Of a stretch of DNA of 64,000 bases, positions 55,420-64,000 are shown one piece after another. The DNA is from Sinohyriopsis cumingii (taxonomy: Eukaryota; Mollusca; Bivalvia; Unionida; Unionidae). How positions within the stretch are numbered: position 1 is the stretch's first letter; each line of letters opens with the position of its first letter. The stretch is taken from the NCBI GenBank assembly GCA_028554795.2, contig CM068839.1, positions 45,071,117 to 45,135,116 on the forward strand, written 5' to 3'. The notes below the pieces were generated by a model. That model was not told where the DNA came from and searched no databases. It saw only the letters and a list, made by a program, of their open reading frames with translations. The position numbers and the translations under genes were made by a program.

Positions 55420-55992
55420 ATGACCACCAAGGTAATTGAATCAGAGGTATCACCGACGTCACATCAATATCGATTCAATACCGTAAAAGAATTCTCCGCG
55501 AATTTGAAAACGCTTTCCGAACAATACCATATAAAAATAAAAAAATACCGCCGAAAAATAACCACCATCGACGCGGTCGTGTACTCGGTGTCGGGTATAG
55601 TAGCCGGTACCGGTGTTATTTTATCCACGGTGACCATGATAGCCCCGATCGCTGTTCCAATCGCTATCTCCGCGGCGACAACAATTGCTGGAGTCGGCAA
55701 CGCAATCACTAGAAAGATATCATCGTGTTATCAGAAAAAACTCAACGAGTATACAGTAAAACATCAAATAATATCCGACGCGTACTCGAAATTATCCGGG
55801 TTGATCTCGTTGGCGATAGATAATTCGTTTATATCCGATGCTGAATTCTCACCGATGGTCCAGTTGTATGACTCCGTGATGTCAAAAATCGAGGATTTTC
55901 AACTGGAAGCTGGAAACCACGTGACTGAAACAACTTCAATGGGCTTAAAACATTCTCCTGAAAACAAGCAGGTTGTTGAAATTAAACACTAG
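55420..55992 (+). CDS. Membrane-segment protein of unknown role
   Basis: A 190-residue product. Residues 1-48 are polar and helical. Residues about 52-95 form a long hydrophobic stretch, roughly two membrane passes (VVYSVSGIVAGTGVILSTV, then APIAVPIAISAATTIAGVG). Residues 98-170 are again helical and charged, and the tail is hydrophilic. The plan resembles small membrane-inserting or pore-like helical proteins, but I recognise no family. It lies between the spike-like region and the penton-like gene, so it may be a virion membrane-active protein or may help release. Confidence 0.5.
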   Translation: MTTKVIESEVSPTSHQYRFNTVKEFSANLKTLSEQYHIKIKKYRRKITTIDAVVYSVSGIVAGTGVILSTVTMIAPIAVPIAISAATTIAGVGNAITRKISSCYQKKLNEYTVKHQIISDAYSKLSGLISLAIDNSFISDAEFSPMVQLYDSVMSKIEDFQLEAGNHVTETTSMGLKHSPENKQVVEIKH

Positions 55993-56010
55993 AAACGACA
56001 AATAATAATA
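55993..56010 (+). promoter_or_regulatory. AATAATAATA block before start codon
   Basis: GAAACGACAAATAATAATA ends at ATG 56011. This is the shortest of the series, without a T-run. Confidence 0.45.
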
Positions 56011-57333
56011 ATGTCGCTGAACCCCGAAGGGTTGCAATTGCTTCAACGGATCGCGGAGAACACAACTCCGATACAAACAAACATGATATCGATAACATCA
56101 ACGAAGCCAGAATTCAGTGTAAGCTTCCCCTCTCCGATTCCAGTGAATGAAATAGCGCTGGCAAAATTGCGAATATATCACAGTTGGCCTAATATCCGAG
56201 CGGAAGCATTTAACGGACAACAACCTAATAACTCGCTGGTTTTTGCATGGACAAATAAACCCGATGGGGACCCAGACTGGAATGAGGTTACAATACCAAC
56301 TGGGTCATACCAAGTAGAACAAATCAATAAAGAATTTCAACGCAGGATAAAATCGATCACAGGAAAAGAATCAAAAATCGATATTACGGTTCATGAACCG
56401 ACGTTATCGTCGACGATTGAAATAAGCACACCGGGGTATATGGTTGATATTTATAACAGTTCAATAAGAACCATACTAGGTTGGCCCGAGAATCCACCTA
56501 ATGGAATCCCCGCGGATTTGCACACAAATGTGCAATCGTATCATGAGATTAATCCCAGTTATCAAGATGAATTGTCTATTATAAGAAACACGTTATTACC
56601 CAGCGAGTTTATATTTCAAGACAGGAATACCATGCAATGGTTTTTTCCGCATAAGCAAACTCCTGAATCGTCCGCCAAGGTCACAGTTCGTTTAAATGAT
56701 ATCACTGGTGCGTTTGCCGAGATTAATCGTAATTACCAATTACAACTAGAACAGCTACGGAAAACAAAAGCACGAAAACACGTTGAGGTGTTAAATCAAC
56801 TTATATCAGACATGGAATATATTAATGAACGAATCGTTAAGACAATATCTGCTAACAGCGATGATAATAAACAAAAATTCCTAACCGAGTATAATATCAC
56901 AGAAGCCGATTTACCCGATTTCAAGTTTCCAGGATACAACGCGCCAGAACTAAAAAAGTCTCTTAATGATTTTCTCGGTCCATCAATTATCCTCAGACAT
57001 GATAACGGAGATGGTGGTAGGCATATTGCTCCATACAACGTAAATATCGCATCGGTGATAGCAATCAATCTAGTGTGTGATGTTATCGAAGGGAGTTACC
57101 AGGTAGATACCAAGCAATCAAATCAAGCTCAGCAAGGGTATATCCTTTATTCATTTTCGCCAACAGCCCCTCCCGGATTCTTAATCGTTGAAAACCCGAT
57201 TAATCCGGTCTATATGCGATGCCATAATCGGTTTTTAACAAGAATTAATTTTAGACTTACCGATCAGTCAAATAACCTAATTGATCTACAAGAGGAGGAG
57301 TTAGTGATCACTCTGTTTGTTAGATCATTGTAA
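56011..57333 (+). CDS. Penton-like minor capsid protein
   Basis: A 440-residue product. Near residues 85-115 it has EVTIPTGSYQVEQINKEFQ, the IP-G-Y----IN pattern of penton-type proteins in Polinton-like elements. The C-terminal third has INLVCDVIEGSYQ, then GYILYSFSPTAPPGFLI, PVYMRCHN and INFRLTDQSNNLIDLQEEEL. This last block resembles the single jelly-roll penton end in many such elements. A helical insertion with coiled-coil character covers about 240-300. Pentons occupy capsid vertices and hold the spike, which fits the spike-like region upstream. The stop codon overlaps the first base of the right terminal repeat arm, so no 3' untranslated space is left outside the repeat. Confidence 0.78.
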   Translation: MSLNPEGLQLLQRIAENTTPIQTNMISITSTKPEFSVSFPSPIPVNEIALAKLRIYHSWPNIRAEAFNGQQPNNSLVFAWTNKPDGDPDWNEVTIPTGSYQVEQINKEFQRRIKSITGKESKIDITVHEPTLSSTIEISTPGYMVDIYNSSIRTILGWPENPPNGIPADLHTNVQSYHEINPSYQDELSIIRNTLLPSEFIFQDRNTMQWFFPHKQTPESSAKVTVRLNDITGAFAEINRNYQLQLEQLRKTKARKHVEVLNQLISDMEYINERIVKTISANSDDNKQKFLTEYNITEADLPDFKFPGYNAPELKKSLNDFLGPSIILRHDNGDGGRHIAPYNVNIASVIAINLVCDVIEGSYQVDTKQSNQAQQGYILYSFSPTAPPGFLIVENPINPVYMRCHNRFLTRINFRLTDQSNNLIDLQEEELVITLFVRSL

Positions 57334-57563
57334 GCAGCAGGGGGGGGGGGGAAATGACATCGACGCGGTCGTCGCTGTGTTTACCGGACGCTGACGACGC
57401 TTGGATCGACGCGCAGAACCAAATGACGTCACCGTCGTGTATGATGGACCGACGTCGTTTTTTTTTTACCAGCGCTGACTACACCGGATCCGCTGAGTGC
57501 AGAAAGTAATAATTAAGCAAAATAACGATTGGACAAAATGTCGGATTCGCCCCCCCTGCTGCT
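57333..57563 (-). repeat. Right terminal inverted repeat
   Basis: A 231-bp arm, inverted copy of 43115-43340. The G-run is longer than on the left. As on the left, the arm both starts with AGCAGCAGGGGGG and ends with the complement. Confidence 0.97.
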
Positions 57564-57568
57564 GTATT
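57564..57568. repeat. Target-site duplication, right copy
   Basis: GTATT follows the repeat end CTGCTGCT and matches 43110-43114; including the shared T it becomes TGTATT. Confidence 0.85.
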
Positions 57569-58658
57569 TAGGAATGATAATAACGATAAACAATGTTATG
57601 TTTTCTTTCAATTTCATCGCATCCTTCCGTAGAAAGTCCTGTACTCATTGCATTTGTCATTCTGGTACTTTTGAGTACTTCCTTATTGGACTCTTTTACT
57701 GTTGTTGAAGAAAGGAACACTATATAATGGCAGTATGGTGTACCAGGTATGTGCGCTGTGAATAGAACAGCGTGCCGACAATGACTGCCCTTCGTACCTT
57801 GATACAAAGCAAAGTCGTGTTAAATACGCAGATTAGTAAACCCGTTTCTTGCAAAGTGATAAACAAAACAAAACAAAACACAAAGCGGTGTAGACGACAA
57901 AAACATCTATCTGTATCGGGGTGGCATGCCCCCTATCTGCTGCCTTCGCACGCAACGTGTGTTTCGGCGTAGGTGTGTGGGAAGAAAGAGCGCGGAATAG
58001 TAAAAATCAGCAATTTTGAAGCGAGACTTACAGAACATCGATTTTAGCACAAAGGTCTGACGATCGGCGCTGTATGTCAGAGGACTAATGGCAGATTCAT
58101 AGAATCAGGCAAATCAATCCAGTGTTTCAAAATGGGTTTATTGTGCATCTTGGTAGGTTGTGCAGAAACTGATATCGAGCATGAGGAAAAGCTGTACCCT
58201 GAAAATGCAAACAAAATAAATTTAATGCAAATATATGTCGAAATTCCGTCATCAGTGCATTCCTTATTTTTGCATGTACATGCCAATCCATTTGCCAGTA
58301 TATTCAATGTGAATGACGTAATACAATGTATCTCTCATATCCGTTATTTATTCATATAGAGAGATAAGGAAAAATGAAGCTAATAGTCAAGGGTACAGAT
58401 ATAATCTAGGGGCGTGTAAGCACGCGGAGGGGTAGAGCAAGAGAAAACAAAATTCGACACGCCAGTTAAACGAGTAATAGCTTTCACTTATTTTTGAGAA
58501 AAGTTGCTAAATTTGTCGACTGTCAAAAGTACCCGTCTTTCGACATATTATTTTGTAATATTCAGCAAACATCGCGAATGAAAGTGATATACCGCTTCTT
58601 TTGTAGACATGAAAATAATGAAACTGATTAATATAAAATAATGAAAGGACCATATATT
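57569..58658. other. Right flank of the Polinton, non-coding
   Basis: The stretch next to the element has an open - frame of 79 codons (57807-57568) with ordinary composition and no recognised family. An (AAAAC)-like patch is at 57.86 kb. Otherwise A+T-rich filler. Confidence 0.4.
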
Positions 58659-58935
58659 ATAAAATGGTATGTTGTTGTTGTTTATGTAGGGTTTAACGCC
58701 ATTTTTCAGCACAAGATAGGCTAGACATGGCGGTCAGTATAACAGGTGGAAGAAGAACCCCGGGAAACCTAGGGGAGAAGGATCGACCCACGAGAAGCAA
58801 CTGGCAAACTTCCTCTCGTACCAATGTTAGCCGAGCCTGAAACTCGCATCTACGAAGACAGCGGTGAAATGGCAGTGATCCAGAACGGTGAGCGATTTTG
58901 ACCACTCGGCCACTCGGGATCCATAAAATGGTATG
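58659..58935 (-). repeat. tRNA-derived SINE, family 1, copy 2, with target duplication
   Basis: The SINE proper is 58672-58922, inverted. Its tail reads TTGTTGTTG on +, followed by GGGTTTAACGCC, and its tRNA-like head is at 58.88-58.92 kb (CCACTCGGCCACTCGG on +). The 13-base flank ATAAAATGGTATG occurs at 58659-58671 and again at 58923-58935, a clean retrotransposition signature. This supports one of the younger SINE insertions here. Confidence 0.95.
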
Positions 58936-59049
58936 ATACTAAACTAAATTTGTTAATTACACATTGCCTTTTGTAGAATGGAGTGGGGTCTGGAATTGTG
59001 AGTTATTTTATGCTTAACGGAAGAGATTATAATGTAATATATGATTTAT

Positions 59050-60390
59050 GCCATTTATATTTACAGGTAACTGCATTTGTATGGACAAATATGAACGATA
59101 TTTTCTCGTATTAATACTGCAAGACCTTGGAGAGTACAGTATTCATCCGAGAAAATGAGGTCATATTTTCCCAAAAAAATGTAGTAACCTTTTATTATAT
59201 ACACATTTTCTTACTTTCGTAAGGTTTAATTATAAAAGGAAATACACTACAAGAAAAAAAAAATAGTTGAATTTATGTTTTATTCCAAAATAAATACACA
59301 ACCGTAGATTAATCAATTCACAATGATAATATTAATGCACACATAACACCGCCAAGCGAACTTTGAACTTCGTCTTGTGCTCGACAGTAGCTTCTGGAAT
59401 GGATATATATGATCTTCATGTTGTCCAACTCAATTCTTCTTTTCTGATTATGATGGACTAGATTATTCGGTCAATACAGTGCAGAAAGGAGAACGGATTT
59501 CAGCTGGTAATAAACTCGAAATTCCAGTACAGTTTCGGTCTGTATCAGGTTTGCATGACATGCCATTCTTATTTGCAGAACTAAGACACTACATGTTGAG
59601 GAATTTCACAATGCATAAATGTGATTATATTTATTACCATTTTTATTACCAGCTAAAGACGACATGTTATGCCCTGTCAATTGCATCTCGCTCTTGGAGG
59701 AACCACAGCTATGACCTGTATCATACAGTGTGTGTCTTCTATTGCTAGCCTAACATTGTATCAAAATAGTTACACGGGGAAAATTGCAAAGCAGCTGTTG
59801 TACGACAGTCCATTTATCCAGCAGAAATACGTTTTCGTCGTCTTGGCTTATTGGCTCTGAGTCTCTTAGTTTCCTACGAAAACCTTCAGTTATATTTTCC
59901 CCCTCCAATCTAGTATTTTGACAGACCTGTAAAATGGTATGTTTCTGACAAATATGCGATAGCTCTTTTCCTCGTTATGCTTTTGTATGCTATATTTTTT
60001 ATAGACCATTAGAGAGCACTGACCATAGTATGAACGATTCTATTTGCGAAAAGATACGAATATTTCTACTAAATACCTGTTTTAATGATCAGAACGGTAT
60101 ATTCAATCACGTTTGTTGTTGACATTGCGAATAGCACGTTCATTCGTGTGCTTGTTTGAAAGTCTCGTTTCTGACTCAGTGAACTTATTCACATCGTTAA
60201 CTTTATCATCTCTACTTTCGAATGGACGAAACAGCTTGTTTAGTTCATTCACAAACAAATCTAATCAACCAAATCCTAAACCGTCTACTACATAAGCGTA
60301 CACGGTTTCTTTACATTGTAGTTCCTAATACAACGTATTATTTTTAGGCACACGTGTTATACACGTGCGTGCAATAACAAGGAATACAGT
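59050..60390 (-). repeat. Unnamed dispersed repeat, copy B
   Basis: Inverted relative to copy A at 7400-8930. Shared blocks on the reverse strand include TTCGTCCATTCGAAAGTAG (near 60.22 kb), GCTATCGCATAT (near 59.96 kb), GAGCCAATAAGCCAAGACGACG (near 59.85 kb) and GTATTTATTTTGGAATAAA (near 59.29 kb). A reading frame on + at 59669-59860 shares an IASL-LYQ segment with the other copy's - frame, but indels elsewhere disturb the reading frame. Class unknown. Confidence 0.75.
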
Positions 60391-62087
60391 ATCGTAAACT
60401 ACTGCATGATTATGACACTGTAAAGTTAACGAAGACAAAAATGAGCATATAATACTACAAAATACTTCCAGTAGTCAGTTATAGAGAATATGATATATTT
60501 CAAAACGTCACGATTAAAAATATATCCCACAATGCACAACATTGACCAGGATATACAAGCTAATGGTCATGTTCAGCGGCATTGCATTAAGCTATATTAA
60601 CGTTTTCAATCAATTAGGTTTAATGGCAGGGCCAAATGTTAGCTTAGAATATATTGTTCTGCAATTATCACACTTTTGAAAAGGTGTTTCTTCTGTAATA
60701 GACCATTCGTGTGATTCATTACAGATTTTATATTATTTTGGAAAGACCTCAAAAATTAGGAAAACTAGAAGTATTTTGTGACATATAGTTTTTTTTTACA
60801 GGTAATGAAAATACTTTTCAATTTTAAGGCAATATATTTTCTTTTAATCGTAGTGTGGAAACATAATAATATGTAAACAGAAGTTTATGAAATCATCCAA
60901 AATGCAATAGAGTGCATTTGTGAAAGATGACAGAATACTTTGGTGAAATAATAAATTATTCAACATAGTATTTCGATTTGACCTTGTTAGTGGTAGAATG
61001 TATACATTTCAACAAATTCAGAGAAGACATTGCAAGTAAACGTCGGATCATACAGTGTATGCTCGTCAACAACTGCAAAATTCACAGATCCAGATGAGCA
61101 ATCATGCAACGCGTCGGCAGATCTAGGTTTGTGCAGCTTGCTAGGAATAATGAGTTAGAGAAACAACATAGACCCTGATCTCCATGAGCATTATGGCATT
61201 TGCAGTTGGACTTGAGTATAGATTGTATATTACGTGCGCAATCATCTGAAGAAGAAAAGAAAAATCAAACCGATCGTAAAGACACTGGTTCGACACAAAA
61301 TAAATGCGCCTCTAACCCAGACTATCAGTGACGGTTATACACGCATAAATCCTAACTAACTGTAGATAACACTATCTAAGAAGGAAATAGTTATCACATT
61401 GATCAGTATTTTGAATTTGAGTCGAAACCCAAAAGAACATAATGACAAATAAAACCAAAACATTATGAACCATTTAGGTGTGACAAGACCGTATTCTTTG
61501 ATCTTCATACAACCGTAATTGTTTACATGGGCATGACATAACTATATAAGCGGTCTTTATCCTCATCGCCTACCCACCCCTAATTATTTTAGATCTTAAA
61601 CCATCTCCACATTTTGACTTTGTCTTAATTTAGGTAAAAATGGTGCAAAAATAATTAGTACACATCTTTGAAAGGACAATTTACTGTCTCGAGTTTGCAC
61701 TGCTCTCCTATCTAATTGATTAGTTGTCTATTCGAGCATCTTCAAGTGCAAAACCAAGCACTTATGTAATTGATACCTACCACTTTTCAGCTCCTACCGT
61801 CCTGGCCTCGATTACTGTCACTTGAGATACAGAGATGAAGTGAAATAATTGATTCTAAGTACCCATAGTCCCAGATGGTGGATGCAATTTGGGTGATTTA
61901 AATAAAGCACCTCAAGTGCGTAACGTTGTATTGCAACCACTGAGTGCATTCAGTTCTGGTTTTTATGAATTCCGAGTATGTAAAAACAGCAATATTGAAT
62001 AGGGTTTTAATTGACATACGGATATAGTTTTATTGACAATTTAGTAAAAAATAAAATTTGTGTAGCATAAAAAGGTATATACCATAT
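60391..62087. other. Non-coding tract, nothing recognised
   Basis: A+T-rich with no gene or named repeat. Weak similarity to the sequence beyond copy A of the 1.4-kb repeat may continue to about 60.55 kb. Confidence 0.45.
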
Positions 62088-62197
62088 AGACCACTCAGGG
62101 GACTTAAGTGGTTAGAGCGTCCGCCTCGGACCCCAGCCGAGTCATACCAAAAGTACCACACTGAACACATTGTTGAATATGACTGAAAAATCGTTAA

Positions 62198-62202
<5 letters not shown>
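62088..62202 (+). repeat. tRNA-derived SINE, family 2, internally shortened copy
   Basis: Head GACCACTCAGGGGA then AAGTGGTTAGAGCGTCCGCC, GCCGAGTCATACCAAA, then directly the 3' part CACACTGAACACATTG and GACTGAAAA. Most of the body is absent compared with 33572-33882. Confidence 0.8.

Positions 62203-62249
<47 letters not shown>
62203..62249. repeat. (CA)n microsatellite
   Basis: About 23 CA units directly after the SINE tail. Confidence 0.98.
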
Positions 62250-62250
<1 letters not shown>

Positions 62251-62585
62251 ATATATACTCGTTTAAAAGTCGAGTCCAACATCAAACGACATTAACCCTC
62301 CCGCATACTGTTATAACAGATCTAAATCTGTACAGTTCTCAGTGCTGCTTGTGATTTAATCGAGTATATACGGTATATAGCTTCACATTTACAGAGAAGC
62401 ATCCTTCACAAACCAAACAGTAAGCGTACATTATAACATGGTAAATTATTGGAGTTATTACAGATGATCGATAGATGCCCTTTATAAAACAGGGAATGTG
62501 CACCTGTTTTTATTCTTCTCTCTAATAAATATGAATTTTGTGATTTGTGTTACTCACTTTCTTCGAAGATTCGGCAGTCTCTGTC

Positions 62586-62843
62586 ACGTTTGATTGGCCG
62601 AGTGGTCTAAAGTGCTATCCGTTACGGATCACTGCCATCTCACCTCTGTCTACGTGGGTTCGAGTCTCGAATTCAGCCATTGTGGGTATGTGAGAAAGCT
62701 TGCCAGTAGCTTCTCGTGGGTCGGTGGTTCTTGCAGGAGTTTTCCCGGGTTCTTCCTCCACCAGTAATACTGGCCGCCATGTATAGCATATCGTGTGCTG
62801 AAAAATGGCGTTAAACCCCACAACAACAACAGCAACGTTTGAT
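62586..62843 (+). repeat. tRNA-derived SINE, family 1, copy 3, with target duplication
   Basis: The SINE proper is 62595-62834: box A TGGCCGAGTGG, box B GGGTTCGAGTCTC, the shared body and an (ACA)n tail after GGCGTTAAACCCC. ACGTTTGAT occurs at 62586-62594 and again at 62835-62843. Confidence 0.95.
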
Positions 62844-63429
62844 GAGATATATGCTCCAAGTTCTATTTTTGGAAGCAATTAGAAGTCGCATAATGTCAAT
62901 CACTTTTAACAAAGAGACATAAGTAATCAGATTATTATTATGTCAATACCATATATTTTAAATATAAATCTTTATAAGATGGAGGAAATGATATTTTATA
63001 TGCTTCAGTGGTTCCCAAAGTTTGAGCGCTACCCAAAAATTAGTTTTCTGAGCCTCAGGACCCCGTTTCAAGATCTTGATAAGTTTTGCAACGCTCAAAA
63101 AGAAAAATAACAACAAAAAAATAAAAAATAAAAAATATATAAAAATAAATTAAAAACCTGTCGACCCTCCACTAACTTCCAGAATGTTCTCGTGACCCTG
63201 ATTTGGGTCGTGACGTGCGGGGTTGAGGGTTGCGAACCATCGGTATACTTCAATATAAAACAGTGCCCGCGTATAAAAGGTTTAAACATTACAAAGAGAG
63301 ATTTACATCAGAGAGAATAAAAAAGACAAAGAGAAAGACAGAACAGCGTCTGCAGATGCTAATTTAGATTCAGTCAAGAAATGCATGGGTAAAGTCGCGT
63401 CTTATGAATATGTTTGTGTGTGTGCGTGT
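62844..63429. other. Non-coding tract
   Basis: A+T-rich with a poly-(AAAAT) patch near 63.11-63.15 kb, preceded by CTCAGGACCCCGTTT and followed by GGGTCGTGACGTGCGGGG. Such a patch may be the remnant of another short repeat. No gene seen. Confidence 0.45.
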
Positions 63430-63736
63430 ATGTGATTTGGATTTTTAACATAGCTTGAACACTTTTTCAGTCACATCGCTACTATGTCTGCAGTGTGGCA
63501 GTTTGTAATGATGTCTAGCACTGGGGCATCATGCTGCAGACATGTAATATGATGTCCCACACAGTCAAATTATCCTGACACTAGTCATACACTAACCTCG
63601 TAATGCTGAGTGCATAGCAAGGCAGCTGTTAATACCATTTTTTATAAGTCTTTGGCATGACTCGTCCGGAGTTCGAACCAGCGACGTCCCGCATTCGAAA
63701 CGGACGCTTTAACCACTAGAACACTAGAGCGGTCAG
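63430..63736 (-). repeat. tRNA-derived SINE, family 2, copy 2
   Basis: Inverted relative of 33572-33882. On the reverse strand the head is GACCGCTCTAGTGTTCTAGTG and the box B region GGTTCGAACTCC. The tail is GTTAAAAATCCAAATCAC. Many differences between the copies indicate an old insertion. Confidence 0.87.
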
Positions 63737-64000
63737 TGAGTATTAGAATAAGAAATTGGATCAAAAAGTATATAAAAACCATTCGAAAATATGTCTTAAA
63801 GAAGTTAAAGGGAAGCCTAAAGAAGACATTTCCAAAGCAAGGAAGCGTATTATTGAGAAAGTTGAGCAATTAAGGGGTGAGATAATCGACTTTAAAGTTT
63901 AAAAGGATAAAATGAAGATAAAAACGAAAGCCTCGTAGAAAACAAATAAAGGAAATTTGAGAAACTAGCGAATTTACTGTCATGTATATTTAATTTAATT

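Larger units (their letters stand above)
43115..57563. mobile_element. Polinton/Maverick-type (adintovirus-like) element, mostly whole
   Basis: A 14,449-bp self-synthesising DNA transposon, bounded by ~225-bp inverted repeats and a 5-6 bp target duplication. It carries the family hallmarks: DDE integrase, FtsK/HerA-type packaging ATPase, adenain-type cysteine protease, B-family polymerase, and proteins of the expected size and order for major and minor capsid proteins. It differs from the textbook Polinton in pairing its polymerase with a superfamily 1 helicase carrying an HNH domain, in a free-standing HNH gene and in a PLA2-like domain. Nearly all frames are open and the repeat arms differ at only about four substitutions, so insertion was probably recent. 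It appears to have about two or three breaks. Whether it is or was able to form particles cannot be judged from sequence. Confidence 0.93.

Noticed and set aside
57568-57807. 79-codon reverse-strand frame touching the right end of the Polinton as a host exon
   Set aside because: No matching coding sequence on the other side of the insertion and no splice sites; kept as unassigned.

Overview
The window is A+T-rich metazoan DNA, most likely from a marine invertebrate and plausibly a mollusc. The grounds are long (AT)n, (GA)n and (CA)n tracts, two tRNA-derived SINE families with many small dispersed repeats, and no recognisable host exon. The phylum is an inference from repeat style only. I see no rRNA gene, no bona fide tRNA gene, no CRISPR array and no bacterial-type operon.

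The centre of interest is 43115-57563, a compact 14.45-kb Polinton/Maverick-type (adintovirus-like) element. It has ~225-bp terminal inverted repeats that are about 98% identical by eye and a 5-6 bp target-site duplication (GTATT). Its left part carries a packaging ATPase (-), a zinc-ribbon protein, a phospholipase A2-like domain and a DDE integrase (all +). Facing these are a superfamily 1 helicase with a terminal HNH domain and a divergent B-family polymerase (both -). From 49 kb rightwards every gene is on +: a zinc-finger protein, a stand-alone HNH endonuclease, two unknowns, a small pVI/pX-like protein, the likely major capsid protein, a second minor virion protein, the adenain-type protease, a spike/fibre-like region, a membrane protein and a penton-like protein. 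The gene set covers integration, replication, packaging, maturation and a capsid. The element looks recent and mostly whole, with about two or three breaks.

Two much older Polinton-type polymerase fossils lie outside it: one on - around 19.3-20.15 kb and one on + around 35.65-36.95 kb. A Penelope-like GIY-YIG fossil lies at 39.4-39.65 kb (-). An inverted pair of ~1.4-kb copies of an unnamed repeat lies at 7.4-8.93 and 59.05-60.39 kb, and a diverged direct repeat at 1.05 and 26.1 kb.

The rest is A+T-rich non-coding DNA with microsatellites and minisatellites. The most unusual observations are the recurring A-run/T-run/AATAAA-like block directly before the start codons of the virion genes, the short inverted motif bracketing both ends of each terminal repeat arm, and the polymerase-helicase-HNH replication block.
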